Source of the DNA: an uncultured Erysipelotrichaceae bacterium
GTDB lineage: Bacteria > Bacillota_I > Bacilli_A > RF39 > UBA660
DNA length: 45,324 nucleotides
Reading direction: 5' to 3'
NCBI GenBank assembly: GCA_902764545.1
Contig: CACWWC010000012.1
Span: 1-45,324, forward strand
Under the pieces are notes generated by a model. That model had not been told where the DNA came from. It made no database searches and was given only the letters and a program-made list of their open reading frames with translations. Made by a program: the position numbers and the translations under genes. Positions 30,155 through 38,530 of the stretch are shown piece by piece. Each line of letters opens with the position of its first letter. Positions within the stretch are counted from its first letter, which is position 1.

Positions 30155-31137
30155 GGTGTTGGAATCTTTTCAAATATCGCATCAATTATTTTTTCAGGAG
30201 ATATGTCATCGTCGATTGCATAGTAACTCAGTGATAATCTATGTCTTAAAATTTTATATCTCAATTCTTTAATGTCATCAGGTATTACATAGTTTCTACC
30301 ATTTATTATAGCATTTGCTTTGGCACCTTTCATAAATGCTATTGATGCTCTTGGAGATGCTCCATATTCTATATATTTTTCAAGCTCATTATTAAAATAT
30401 GATTGAGGATGTCTTGTGGCATTTATAATTTCTACAATATACTTTTTAATTTCGTCATCCATATATACTTTTTCAGTTAGCTGTTGTATATATTCTATAT
30501 CCGAAAGGGATACAATGCTTTTATTATTATCATAAACTTTACTTTCTATATTATTTAGTATTTGGTGTTCTTCATTCTTTGTTGGATAGTTTAATTTTTC
30601 TTTAATTATGAATCTATCTACCTGGGCTTCTGATAGTTTGTAGGTTCCTTCTTGTTCAACTGGATTTTCAGTTGCGATTACTATAAAAATATTTGGAAGA
30701 CTATAGCTCTTGATGTCTATAGTTATTTGCTTTTCTTGCATTGCTTCCAATGTAGCACTTTGTGTTTTACTGTTTGCTCGATTTATTTCGTCCAATAATA
30801 CGACATTTGCAAATATTGGTCCTAATCTTGTTTCAAATTCGTTAGATGAATAATTAAAAATCTGTGTTCCGATTATATCGCTTGGTAATAAATCTGGAGT
30901 ACATTGTATTCTATTAAATGTTGCGTTAACTGATTGAGCTGTTATTTTAGCGGCAGTTGTTTTTGCAAGACCAGGGAGAGATTCTATTAATAAATGTCCA
31001 TTTGTCATCAATGATATAAGTATTGACCTTTTTAATTCATCTTGTCCGATAATATATTTTTCATAATTACTTTTAATTGCTGTGATTATTTTATTTGCTT
31101 TAGATAGTTCAGTTTTACTGATTACATTTTTCTTCAT
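30151..31137 (-). CDS. moxR: MoxR-family AAA+ ATPase
   Basis: 328 residues. Walker A region LIESLPGLAKTT (GLAKT type), Walker B VVLLDEINRA, sensor 1 IVIATENPVEQEG, arginine finger LSEAQVDRF and sensor 2 YGASPRASI are all in the expected order. MoxR ATPases act as chaperones that load cofactors or assemble partners, usually their neighbouring VWA proteins. The second ATG (31137) is preferred because AAGGAT stands too close to the first (31146). It is the first gene of the minus-strand Bat operon, with a promoter in the divergent region toward cotE. Confidence 0.93.
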   Translation of the reverse strand: MKKNVISKTELSKANKIITAIKSNYEKYIIGQDELKRSILISLMTNGHLLIESLPGLAKTTAAKITAQSVNATFNRIQCTPDLLPSDIIGTQIFNYSSNEFETRLGPIFANVVLLDEINRANSKTQSATLEAMQEKQITIDIKSYSLPNIFIVIATENPVEQEGTYKLSEAQVDRFIIKEKLNYPTKNEEHQILNNIESKVYDNNKSIVSLSDIEYIQQLTEKVYMDDEIKKYIVEIINATRHPQSYFNNELEKYIEYGASPRASIAFMKGAKANAIINGRNYVIPDDIKELRYKILRHRLSLSYYAIDDDISPEKIIDAIFEKIPTP

Positions 31138-31166
31138 TTTAACCATATCCTTTTCTTGTCATAATT

Positions 31167-31195
31167 ATTTTAGTGCATTTTTATTTATATAACAA
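31167..31195 (-). promoter_or_regulatory. Sigma-A promoter of the moxR/Bat operon
   Basis: On the minus strand TTGTTA (31190-31195) and TAAAAT (31167-31172) are 17 bases apart, 29 bases before the moxR start. Confidence 0.6.
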
Positions 31196-31248
31196 GGAAA
31201 TAAAGGTAATTTTTAGTTATATTTGCATAAAATATAGTGGAGGTATTT

Positions 31249-31779
31249 ATGACAAATTATAAAGAAATAGTAACTAAGGCTGTAATCTCTAAAGGTAAGA
31301 GGCTTTTTACAACTACTAACAGTGTGGAGGCGAAGGATGTATCTACAATTTTGGGGTGCTGGGTAATTAATCATAATTTTAGTGGAACTAAAAGTAGTAA
31401 TAAAATAATAATTAATGGTTCTTATGATGTTAATATTTGGTATTCCTATGATAATGATACTAAGACAGCTGTTATTAAAGAAACCAACAAATATAGTGAA
31501 GCTATTAATATGAAGCGTAATAGTGGAATGGATGAAGAAGTTATAGTTAGAAGTTTGCAACAACCAAGTTGTGTTAAGGCTGTTATCGATGGAGATAAAA
31601 TTAATTACACCATAGAAAAGGTGTTAGGTGTTGAGCTTGTTGGTGATATTAAAGTTAAGGTTGAGGCAAACGATGAGGATCCATGGGATGAGATTGGTGA
31701 AGAGGATGTTGTAGAGAGTAATGAGGAAAAGATACAAGAAAAAATAGATGAAAACTTTATTAAAGAGGATACAATTTAG
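31249..31779 (+). CDS. cotE: Outer spore-coat morphogenetic protein CotE
   Basis: 176 residues, close in length to Bacillus CotE (181) and collinear with it. YKEIVTKAVISKGKR at the start, ILGCWVINHNF, GSYDVNIWYSYDNDTKTAV, VIVRSLQQPSC and the acidic Glu/Asp-rich tail are all characteristic. CotE forms the layer that organises the outer spore coat, so the organism probably makes endospores. The ATG at 31249 follows TGGAGGT. In Bacillus cotE is preceded by ymcA and followed by mutS; here an inserted minus-strand block precedes it and the 16-gene array follows. I do not see a convincing sporulation sigma-E or sigma-K promoter. Confidence 0.9.
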   Translation: MTNYKEIVTKAVISKGKRLFTTTNSVEAKDVSTILGCWVINHNFSGTKSSNKIIINGSYDVNIWYSYDNDTKTAVIKETNKYSEAINMKRNSGMDEEVIVRSLQQPSCVKAVIDGDKINYTIEKVLGVELVGDIKVKVEANDEDPWDEIGEEDVVESNEEKIQEKIDENFIKEDTI

Positions 31780-31824
31780 TTTTTTATAATCATGAATATT
31801 ATTAATGATATGACACAATCGGTT

Positions 31825-31848
31825 ATATTATTAAATAATATTTTTTTT
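31825..31848 (+). terminator. Terminator between cotE and the array
   Basis: ATATTAT and ATAATAT form a 7-bp stem with a 3-base loop, followed by a run of T that merges into the -35 box of the array's first promoter. Confidence 0.6.
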
Positions 31849-31875
31849 GACTAAAATATTTATTTATGTTAGAAT
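31847..31875 (+). promoter_or_regulatory. Array promoter module 1
   Basis: TTGACT (31847-31852), 17-base spacer, TAGAAT (31870-31875), then the leader ACGTAACTAATGTGTGG. The leader resembles those before array genes 7, 10 and 15 (consensus AACTAATTTG-GGG). Confidence 0.75.
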
Positions 31876-31903
31876 ACGTAACTAATGTGTGGAGGGGTGC
31901 TAG

Positions 31904-32704
31904 ATGAGTGATGTTGATAATGATATTGTTAATACTAAAAGTGTTTTAGATAGAAATTTTGATAATAATAGATACTCATATCTTTTTTTTAAATCTAATG
32001 AAGATTTAAGAAGTTTGTTTCACTATTTAGATGTAAAAGATAAAAAGGTATTATCTGTACTTGGCAGTGGGGATCAGGCGTTTTACTTTTATGATAGAGG
32101 CTGTAAGAGTGTAGATTTATTCGATATTAATAAGCTAGCCTTTTATTATTATTACATTAGGCTATGGACAATCAAATATTTAAATCAATTTTATCCTAAT
32201 TTAAATGTTAATGCTGATTTTTTTAGGATGTTACTTAGTTTTGTTGAATGTAAATCTGATGATGAAAAAAAAGCTTTTGATTACTGGACTAAGTTTGTTG
32301 ATGTTTATTCTGATTATGATTTTCGTTTGCTTTTTAGCTGTTTAAATGAGGAGTTTAATGATATTGATTTAGAAGGTCTTAAAAAGACGTTAAATTCTGT
32401 TTCACATACATTTTATAATTGTGATATTTCTTGTGATAATAATATTAAATCTATTTATGATATTGTTTATATTTCTAATATTACAGGGTGGATAGAATCT
32501 TCTGATGAAGTGTATAGAGAGTTATGTAATAAATTGTATCTTTTACTTAACGATGATGGGATTGTTGTATGTTCGAATGTTAATTCGCTTCAATTGGCAG
32601 GTGTGGAAAAAGATATATTTAAGGAAGCATTTGATTGTTATTCTATACCTTCTTATTATAGATCCTCTTCTCCTGGATATTATTATACAAAAAAGAAGTT
32701 TTGA
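31904..32704 (+). CDS. Array gene 1: DUF3419/BtaA-like SAM-binding protein
   Basis: 266 residues, the first of sixteen tandem paralogues. Core motifs: SNE (31-33), then the SAM-loop strand VLSVLGSGDQ (G54-Q58), the acidic loop DLFDIN (D71, D74, N76) and RLW (R86, W88). FDYW (~125-128) and strand 4 YDIVYISNI (Y185, D186, S191, N192) follow, with GYYY at the end. The order of SNE, SGD, D-x-N and the later YD...SN strand resembles DUF3419/BtaA, enzymes that move the 3-amino-3-carboxypropyl group of SAM. No membrane segment is present, so the protein is cytoplasmic. The substrate is unknown, and a methyltransferase role is equally possible. GGAGGGGTG precedes the start. Confidence 0.75.
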   Translation: MSDVDNDIVNTKSVLDRNFDNNRYSYLFFKSNEDLRSLFHYLDVKDKKVLSVLGSGDQAFYFYDRGCKSVDLFDINKLAFYYYYIRLWTIKYLNQFYPNLNVNADFFRMLLSFVECKSDDEKKAFDYWTKFVDVYSDYDFRLLFSCLNEEFNDIDLEGLKKTLNSVSHTFYNCDISCDNNIKSIYDIVYISNITGWIESSDEVYRELCNKLYLLLNDDGIVVCSNVNSLQLAGVEKDIFKEAFDCYSIPSYYRSSSPGYYYTKKKF

Positions 32705-32742
32705 CAATATATCTTTTATTAATTGCAAAAAAGGTGATTTGT

Positions 32743-33543
32743 ATGAGTAAAGTTGATGATGATTTTTTAAATACTATTTTTGTTTTGGAAGGAATAAATG
32801 AAGGTAATTATAACAAATTATTTTTCTCATCAAATGAGTTATTGTTTAAGATCTTTTCTAATTTTAATGTATGTGGAAAGAATGTACTAACAGTATTAGG
32901 GTCTGGTGATCAAGCATTCCATTGTTATAAAAATGGTGCAAAAAGTGTTGATTTGTTTGATATAAATCCACTTACTATATACTATTATTACTTGCGAAGA
33001 TGGGTTGTTGAATATCTAGGACAATTTTATCCTGATAAGGATTTTACTAATCATGATATTAAGCAATTATTAAAAAATGTTGTTATACATTCGGATTGTG
33101 AAAATGATGCTATTCAATATTGGGGTGGATTAACTAATTTAAAGTTTTTTTCCTTTCGTAAACTATTTTTTAGAGAGATAGTTAAACAAAAGCAGGGGAA
33201 TGAGTTTAATAATTTATCAGTTATTAAAAAGAGGTTGTCTGATGATTATTCTTTCTATAATATTGATCTTACTAATAAAGTTAACATTAATAAAAAATAT
33301 GATGTAATCATTACTTCAAATATTTCTGAATACGTTCATCCATCTTCTTTATCTATCTATAAAGAAAATTTGGCTAATTTATTGAGTAACAATGGAATAA
33401 TTGTTTGTTCTAACTTGTGTCGTAATGGTGTGGATATATTAGAGAAAACTATTTTTGAAGATTCTTTTACTTTTAATTCTATGAATAAGGATGTTAGTTG
33501 GGGAAAAATGATGAGTTTGGGTTACATTTATAAAAGAAAATAA
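32743..33543 (+). CDS. Array gene 2: DUF3419/BtaA-like paralogue
   Basis: 266 residues from ATG 32743, preceded by AAAAAGGTGATT. The frame is open to 32701 but that part lacks a ribosome site. The SAM loop is LGSGDQAF. The acidic loop reads DINP, unlike the K, V or I in its sisters and identical to the canonical DxNP of DUF3419, which is the best link to that family. RRW replaces R-hydrophobic-W. It ends LGYIYKRK without the usual PG before the final tyrosines. The 38-base gap before it holds a lone TTGACA with no -10 box, possibly a decayed promoter module. Confidence 0.72.
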   Translation: MSKVDDDFLNTIFVLEGINEGNYNKLFFSSNELLFKIFSNFNVCGKNVLTVLGSGDQAFHCYKNGAKSVDLFDINPLTIYYYYLRRWVVEYLGQFYPDKDFTNHDIKQLLKNVVIHSDCENDAIQYWGGLTNLKFFSFRKLFFREIVKQKQGNEFNNLSVIKKRLSDDYSFYNIDLTNKVNINKKYDVIITSNISEYVHPSSLSIYKENLANLLSNNGIIVCSNLCRNGVDILEKTIFEDSFTFNSMNKDVSWGKMMSLGYIYKRK

Positions 33544-33570
33544 TTATATCTTGTTGTAAGGAGTAGTATT

Positions 33571-34416
33571 ATGGAAAAGTTAAATAATGTTATTAAATAT
33601 GATATTTCTAGAACTGAGGAAATGTTTCATACATATTATCATCCTGCTAAATTTAGTGATTATGATAAGGTGTATTATGAGACAAATGAATTTTGTGATA
33701 AGATTATTTCTCAATTTGATGTATCTGGAAAAAGTGTATTAACTGTATTAGGATCAGGAGATCAAGCATTTCAGTTTTATAAAAATGGTGCGAAAAATGT
33801 TGATTTGTTTGATATTAATAAACTTGCAATTTATTATTATTATCTGCGTATTTGGAATATTAAGACATTTGGTACTATTTATCCTGAGTGGTGTTTTGAC
33901 AATGAATTTATTAAAAAGCTTTTAAAGTCTATTAAACCTAAATCTAGAGGTGAGGCAATGGCTTATAAGTATTGGAGTAAATTTATTGATAAGTTTGATT
34001 CTGATTTGTTAAAAAGATTTTTTTATACTCCTTATAAGGATAGATATATTTATAATAGTTCTGATCTTAATTTATTATTAGATGGGATTAATGATAATGT
34101 TAATTTTTTTAATACTGATATTTCTTCGGTTATTCATATTCCAAATAAATATGATTTTATTTATACATCAAATTTAAGTGATTATATAAGTAATGAGAGA
34201 ATTGCTTTGTATCGAAATAATTTATTTGAGCATTTAAATGATGGCGGAATAGTTTTGTGTTCTAATGTAGGAAGTCGAGGTCCTAATTCTCATCAAAAAA
34301 GGATTATGAAAAGATGCTTCAAATATAATGATATTAATGTTCTAAATAGTGACAATTTGGAGGATGATAAAATAGGTTATTGTTATACAAGGAGAAAGAT
34401 AAAAAGACTATTTTAA
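33571..34416 (+). CDS. Array gene 3: DUF3419/BtaA-like paralogue
   Basis: 281 residues, the longest copy. About ten extra residues stand before the ETNE form of the SNE motif (TYYHPAKFSDYDKVYYETNE). The SAM loop LGSGDQAF and acidic loop LFDINK are standard. Strand 4 is YDFIYTSNL. The end GYCYTRRKIKRLF has a longer basic tail than its sisters. The ribosome site is TAAGGAG, 27 bases after gene 2. It keeps all invariant positions of the family, so it looks functional. Confidence 0.72.
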   Translation: MEKLNNVIKYDISRTEEMFHTYYHPAKFSDYDKVYYETNEFCDKIISQFDVSGKSVLTVLGSGDQAFQFYKNGAKNVDLFDINKLAIYYYYLRIWNIKTFGTIYPEWCFDNEFIKKLLKSIKPKSRGEAMAYKYWSKFIDKFDSDLLKRFFYTPYKDRYIYNSSDLNLLLDGINDNVNFFNTDISSVIHIPNKYDFIYTSNLSDYISNERIALYRNNLFEHLNDGGIVLCSNVGSRGPNSHQKRIMKRCFKYNDINVLNSDNLEDDKIGYCYTRRKIKRLF

Positions 34417-34428
34417 GGAGTTGGTTAT

Positions 34429-35235
34429 ATGATTTCTATTGATTTAGATAATACTATGCGTATTTTTAGTGGAAGTGCTGATGAAAATTATGGGAGAATT
34501 TATGCCCAGACTAATGAATATTTGAAACAATTATATTCAAATATTGATTTTAGAGAAAAAAATGTTTTTAGTGTGGCAGCTTCGGGAGATCATGCATTAT
34601 TGGCTTATGCGAATGGGGCAGCTCATGTTGATATTTTTGATAGGAATAAATTGACATTATATTATTACTATTTACGTCTTTGGACGCTTAAATATTATAA
34701 TCAATTTTATCCAAGAATTCCTCTTGATAAAAATTATATATCAGAGATTTTGCATTTTGTTAAAGTGGAAAGCAGTGAAGAGCAAAAGGCATTTGATTAT
34801 TGGAGTAAACTTTTGGATTTGGTTGATAGTAGTATGTTAGATTCATTATTTTTTTATGAAGGTACTTATTTGGAGAATATGTCTGAAGATGTTATAAAAA
34901 TTAACAACTCGGTTGAGAAAGATAATTTTTCTTTTCAAAATATTGATATTTCGTGCAAAATGAATCTTCAAAAGAAATATGATATTGTTGTTGTTTCAAA
35001 TATATTTGATTGGTTATTACTTAAAAACAATTTAACAGCATTAGAAACATATAGAGATAATCTTTATAACTTATTAAATGATGGTGGAATTGTTTTATCC
35101 TCAAATGTTGGTTCTAGTGGTGCTTCAAAGTCTCAAAGAATCATTTTTGAAAAAAACTTTGAATATTATAAGTTACCAGATTTTTATTTTTATAAATGGT
35201 CTACCACTCCAGGATTTATATTTAAAAAGAAGTAG
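34429..35235 (+). CDS. Array gene 4: DUF3419/BtaA-like paralogue
   Basis: 268 residues, 12 bases after gene 3 with AAGGAGTTGG. It is one of the two copies with AASGD in place of GSGD, and it has H for Q in the next position (ASGDHALLAY). The acidic loop is DRNK and strand 4 is YDIVVVSNIFDW, with Trp where many copies have Tyr. The middle region (LVDSSMLDSLFFYEGTYLEN) aligns poorly with the others. It ends TPGFIFKKK. These changes in the cofactor loop may tune SAM binding or mark a different ligand. Confidence 0.72.
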   Translation: MISIDLDNTMRIFSGSADENYGRIYAQTNEYLKQLYSNIDFREKNVFSVAASGDHALLAYANGAAHVDIFDRNKLTLYYYYLRLWTLKYYNQFYPRIPLDKNYISEILHFVKVESSEEQKAFDYWSKLLDLVDSSMLDSLFFYEGTYLENMSEDVIKINNSVEKDNFSFQNIDISCKMNLQKKYDIVVVSNIFDWLLLKNNLTALETYRDNLYNLLNDGGIVLSSNVGSSGASKSQRIIFEKNFEYYKLPDFYFYKWSTTPGFIFKKK

Positions 35236-35243
35236 GTGATAGT

Positions 35244-36041
35244 ATGAGAGATATTAGTTATGATATTGATAGGACTGAAGAAGTAATTAATTATCATAAA
35301 AGCGATAATTATTCGCAAGTCTATGCATCTTCTAATGAAAAAATTAATTTTTTGTTTTCAGATATAGATGTAAAAGGAAAAAATGTATTAAGTGTTGCGG
35401 CATCTGGAGACCAAGCATTTCATTTTTACAACAAAGGAGCTTCATTGGTTGATGTATTTGATGTTAATGTACTTTCACTTTATTATTATTACCTAAGAGT
35501 ATGGAATATGGAGTATAATCATTGTTTTTATTTAAATTCATTTAAAGTTAGTAAAATCAAAAAGATTTTAGCAAGTGTTACTCCTAAAAATGATGATGAA
35601 GCAATGGCACTTAGTTATTGGAAATTATTTGTTAAAAGATTCCACGGTAATCAATTAAGATATATGCTTCTTAATGATAATTCATATAATAATATAGATG
35701 ATTTAGACTTAATAGTAAAAAAACTTAAATTGAGGAATTTTAAAACATATAACTTTGATATATGTGAGACTGTAAATATTGATTCAAAATATGATATTAT
35801 TTATACTTCTAATATTTCTGAATGGTTGGCTAAATCTTTTAGAAAATTTAATATCTATGAAAGTAATCTTTATAATTTATTGAGTGACAATGGTATTGTA
35901 TTATCTTCACATGTATCTTGGGATCAAGTTGGATGTGATGAATTATATGTTTTTCAGAAATATTTTGATTATAAAGATATATCTTGTGTTTTAAAATCTG
36001 GAGGAAAAATTAATTTTGGCTATGTCTATAAAAAGAGGTAA
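35244..36041 (+). CDS. Array gene 5: DUF3419/BtaA-like paralogue
   Basis: 265 residues after AGGTGAT, 8 bases from gene 4. Shares the AASGDQ loop with gene 4, which suggests that the two arose from one duplication. The acidic loop is VFDVNV, the only one without a residue K/P/I after Asn in the usual context. SSHVSWDQVGCDELY replaces the common CSNVG near the C-terminus. It ends FGYVYKKR with no PG. Gene 6 starts 4 bases after the stop. Confidence 0.72.
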   Translation: MRDISYDIDRTEEVINYHKSDNYSQVYASSNEKINFLFSDIDVKGKNVLSVAASGDQAFHFYNKGASLVDVFDVNVLSLYYYYLRVWNMEYNHCFYLNSFKVSKIKKILASVTPKNDDEAMALSYWKLFVKRFHGNQLRYMLLNDNSYNNIDDLDLIVKKLKLRNFKTYNFDICETVNIDSKYDIIYTSNISEWLAKSFRKFNIYESNLYNLLSDNGIVLSSHVSWDQVGCDELYVFQKYFDYKDISCVLKSGGKINFGYVYKKR

Positions 36042-36045
36042 TTAT

Positions 36046-36819
36046 ATGGATTATGTGAATGATATTGAGAAAACTAGGGAGTTACTATCCGGGAAAAGAA
36101 ATATAAATTACTCCAAAATTTATTCTTCTTCTAATGAAGAATTAGATTTAATAGTATCAAGATTTGATTTTAGTGGGAGGAGTGTTTTATCAGTAATTGG
36201 TAGTGGAGATCAGGCTTTTTCTTTTTATAATGCGGGAGTAACTCACATTGATCTATTTGATATAAATAAACTTACTATTTATTATTTTTATTTACGTATT
36301 TGGGCAATAAAATATTTAAACCTTTTGTATTTAGATGATAAAATATTAAGTTCTATAAAAACTGTATTAGAACATGTTAAGCCTTCTAGTGATTATGAGA
36401 TGAATATATATAATTTTTGGTGTGAGTATATAAAAAGTATTAATGATGAATCTATTTTTTACAATGGATTTTACCCCTTATGTAATATTAAAATAGACTT
36501 TGATAAATTGATGTACAGTATTAATCGTGATAATTTTGAGTTTTATAATATTGATTTAAGTAGTTGTTTAGATATTAATAAGAAATATGATTTTGTGTTT
36601 GTTTCAAATATTGTTGATTATGTTGATAATTTAGAGTTATATAGAGATAACCTTTATAATTTGTTAAATGATAATGGTGTTGTAATCTGTAGTAATGTTG
36701 GTACATATGATTGTCATAATGCACAGAGAGTAGTTTTTGAAAAAAAGTTTAGATATGAGCCAATAGTTAATTTATTTGGGCCATTTGGAAATCCTGGATA
36801 CTATTATAAAAAATTATAA
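36046..36819 (+). CDS. Array gene 6: DUF3419/BtaA-like paralogue
   Basis: 257 residues, the shortest copy. ATG 36046 follows AGAGGTAATT; the frame also reads from TTG 36016 inside gene 5, which is less likely. SAM loop VIGSGDQAF, acidic loop IDLFDINK, and NFW in place of YW. The shortening is in the central region between FYP-equivalent LLYLDD and strand 4 (YDFVFVSNI). It ends NPGYYYKKL. It is the last gene of the first transcription unit, followed by a 98-base gap with promoter module 2. Confidence 0.72.
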   Translation: MDYVNDIEKTRELLSGKRNINYSKIYSSSNEELDLIVSRFDFSGRSVLSVIGSGDQAFSFYNAGVTHIDLFDINKLTIYYFYLRIWAIKYLNLLYLDDKILSSIKTVLEHVKPSSDYEMNIYNFWCEYIKSINDESIFYNGFYPLCNIKIDFDKLMYSINRDNFEFYNIDLSSCLDINKKYDFVFVSNIVDYVDNLELYRDNLYNLLNDNGVVICSNVGTYDCHNAQRVVFEKKFRYEPIVNLFGPFGNPGYYYKKL

Positions 36820-36828
36820 TAGTATTTT

Positions 36829-36857
36829 TTGACAATAACTGGGTTTTACTATATAAT
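36829..36857 (+). promoter_or_regulatory. Array promoter module 2
   Basis: Perfect TTGACA (36829-36834), 17-base spacer and perfect TATAAT (36852-36857), followed by ATTTAACTAATTTGTGGG. It is the strongest sigma-A promoter in the window and serves array gene 7 onward. The leader is shared with modules 1, 3 and 4. Confidence 0.85.
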
Positions 36858-36917
36858 ATTTAACTAATTTGTGGGCAGTCAAATATTTTGAGATTTAAAA
36901 AGAAGCAGGGGATATTT

Positions 36918-37718
36918 ATGAAACTTAATGCTGATGCTGCATATCATAATACTTTAGGTGTTATTGATAATTATGGATTTAAGATGGGGAATAAATATAA
37001 CCAGATATACTTTTCATCTAATGAAAGTTTAAATGATATGTTTTCTCATTTTGATTTTGAAGGGTTGGATGTTTTATCTGTTTTGGCGAGTGGTGATCAA
37101 GCTTTTCATTTCTTTAATAGTGGAGCAAAGTCTGTTGATTTGTTTGACGCTAATATATTAACTTTGTATTATTACTATTTACGAGTTTGGACAATAAAGT
37201 ATTTAAATCAGTATTATCCGGATGTTAGTCTTTCGAAGGAATATTTTGATAAAATATTTTCTATGGTTAAGCCTTGCTCTGAGATTGAGAAAAAAGTTTT
37301 GGATTATTGGAAACTATTTGTTTCTGATTATTGTCCTAAAAATATATCTAGATTATTTTTGATGAGAAAATTTAATAAAAATAATTATATTGAGAATTTG
37401 GATATTATTAATTCTAATCTTGATAGAATTAATTTTTATAACATAAATCTTTGTGATAAAAATTCTATTAAAAAGAAGTATGATGTTATATTTACTTCCA
37501 ATATTCATGAATATGTTCAAGCTGGTACTTTGAGATTTAATAATTATAAAATGAATTTGTTTAATGCTCTTAATTCTGGTGGTATGGTAATTGGAACAAA
37601 TATTAGAGATAATTTATTTAATTTAATTAGAGATAATATGGAGGATTTATTTAATTTTAAAGAGATACCCAAGCAGAGTGAAAAAACACCATTAGGGTTT
37701 TCATATATTAAGAGGTAG
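36918..37718 (+). CDS. Array gene 7: DUF3419/BtaA-like paralogue
   Basis: 266 residues from ATG 36918, which follows GCAGGGGAT; an upstream frame from 36888 lies in the leader. First gene of the second transcription unit. SAM loop LASGDQAF, acidic loop DLFDANI (Ala and Ile are unusual here), strand 4 YDVIFTSNI. The C-terminal strand reads GGMVIGTNIRDN instead of VCSNV, and the end is PLGFSYIKR. Confidence 0.72.
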   Translation: MKLNADAAYHNTLGVIDNYGFKMGNKYNQIYFSSNESLNDMFSHFDFEGLDVLSVLASGDQAFHFFNSGAKSVDLFDANILTLYYYYLRVWTIKYLNQYYPDVSLSKEYFDKIFSMVKPCSEIEKKVLDYWKLFVSDYCPKNISRLFLMRKFNKNNYIENLDIINSNLDRINFYNINLCDKNSIKKKYDVIFTSNIHEYVQAGTLRFNNYKMNLFNALNSGGMVIGTNIRDNLFNLIRDNMEDLFNFKEIPKQSEKTPLGFSYIKR

Positions 37719-37727
37719 GAACAATTT

Positions 37728-38516
37728 ATGGATAGTTTGCATAGAGATATCAGTGGTACATTGAGAGTCATAAGTGGTTATGACGAAGATGAATATTCTC
37801 ATTTATTTTTTCAAAGTAATGATAGGCTAACAGATTTATTTCCAAAACTTGATGTATATGGAAAAAATGTTTTAACAGTATTAGGCTCAGGGGATCAAGC
37901 TCTTTATTTTTATAAAATGGGAGCAAATTGTGTAGATTTATTTGATATAAATAAGTTGACGTTTTTTTATTACTATTTACGTATTTGGATTATAAAGTAT
38001 CTAAATAAGTCATATCCAGATTATTTTCTTAGTTTAGATTTAATTACTAATATACTTAAGATGGTAAGTCCTAAGAGTAAAGAAGAAGAGTATGCCTATA
38101 GTTATTGGACTATGATTGTTCATATGGATATAAAAGACATTAATCAGTTGTTTTATATTTATTTTCCTATAATAAGTCAAAATTTTTTTCTCACTAAAGA
38201 CGTCTTGAATGGTATTGATAGAAAATTTAAATTTTATAACCTTAATATTTCATCTAATATAAATATAGATTCTAAGTATGATATTATTTATACATCAAAC
38301 CTTTCAGAATATCTTTCTAAAAAGAATGTTGCTTTAGAAAGATATAAGGATAATTTAATCCATTTGTTAAGTCCTGGTGGTTTGATTGTATCTACTAACA
38401 TGATAGATGATGATATTTCTCTTCTTGAAGAAGAAATATTTAAGAGTGATTTTCAAATTGATAGAATCTTCAATGATAATGAAGAGCAAATTGCTTATAC
38501 ATACAAATTAAAGTGA
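37728..38516 (+). CDS. Array gene 8: DUF3419/BtaA-like paralogue
   Basis: 262 residues, 9 bases after gene 7 with AGGAAC. The motif normally SNE is SND here, the only acidic swap at that site. SAM loop LGSGDQAL, acidic loop LFDINK, strand 4 YDIIYTSNL. GGLIVSTNM replaces the usual VCSNV, and the end IAYTYKLK lacks PG. All invariant core residues remain. Confidence 0.72.
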   Translation: MDSLHRDISGTLRVISGYDEDEYSHLFFQSNDRLTDLFPKLDVYGKNVLTVLGSGDQALYFYKMGANCVDLFDINKLTFFYYYLRIWIIKYLNKSYPDYFLSLDLITNILKMVSPKSKEEEYAYSYWTMIVHMDIKDINQLFYIYFPIISQNFFLTKDVLNGIDRKFKFYNLNISSNINIDSKYDIIYTSNLSEYLSKKNVALERYKDNLIHLLSPGGLIVSTNMIDDDISLLEEEIFKSDFQIDRIFNDNEEQIAYTYKLK

Positions 38517-38530
38517 AAGATGTGAGTTTT

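Noticed and set aside
26760..31200. Bat cluster as a phage or defence system (MoxR plus VWA)
   Set aside because: The order MoxR, DUF58, two VWA membrane proteins and TPR is that of Bat-type operons; no nuclease, toxin or defence effector is present.
31220..31240. CATAAAAT before cotE as a sigma-E -10 box
   Set aside because: Its transcript would start at the ribosome site itself, and no good -35 lies at the right distance.
31786..31846. Hidden small RNA or gene between cotE and the array
   Set aside because: Only a weak dyad and the terminator are visible; I see no independent promoter or conserved fold.
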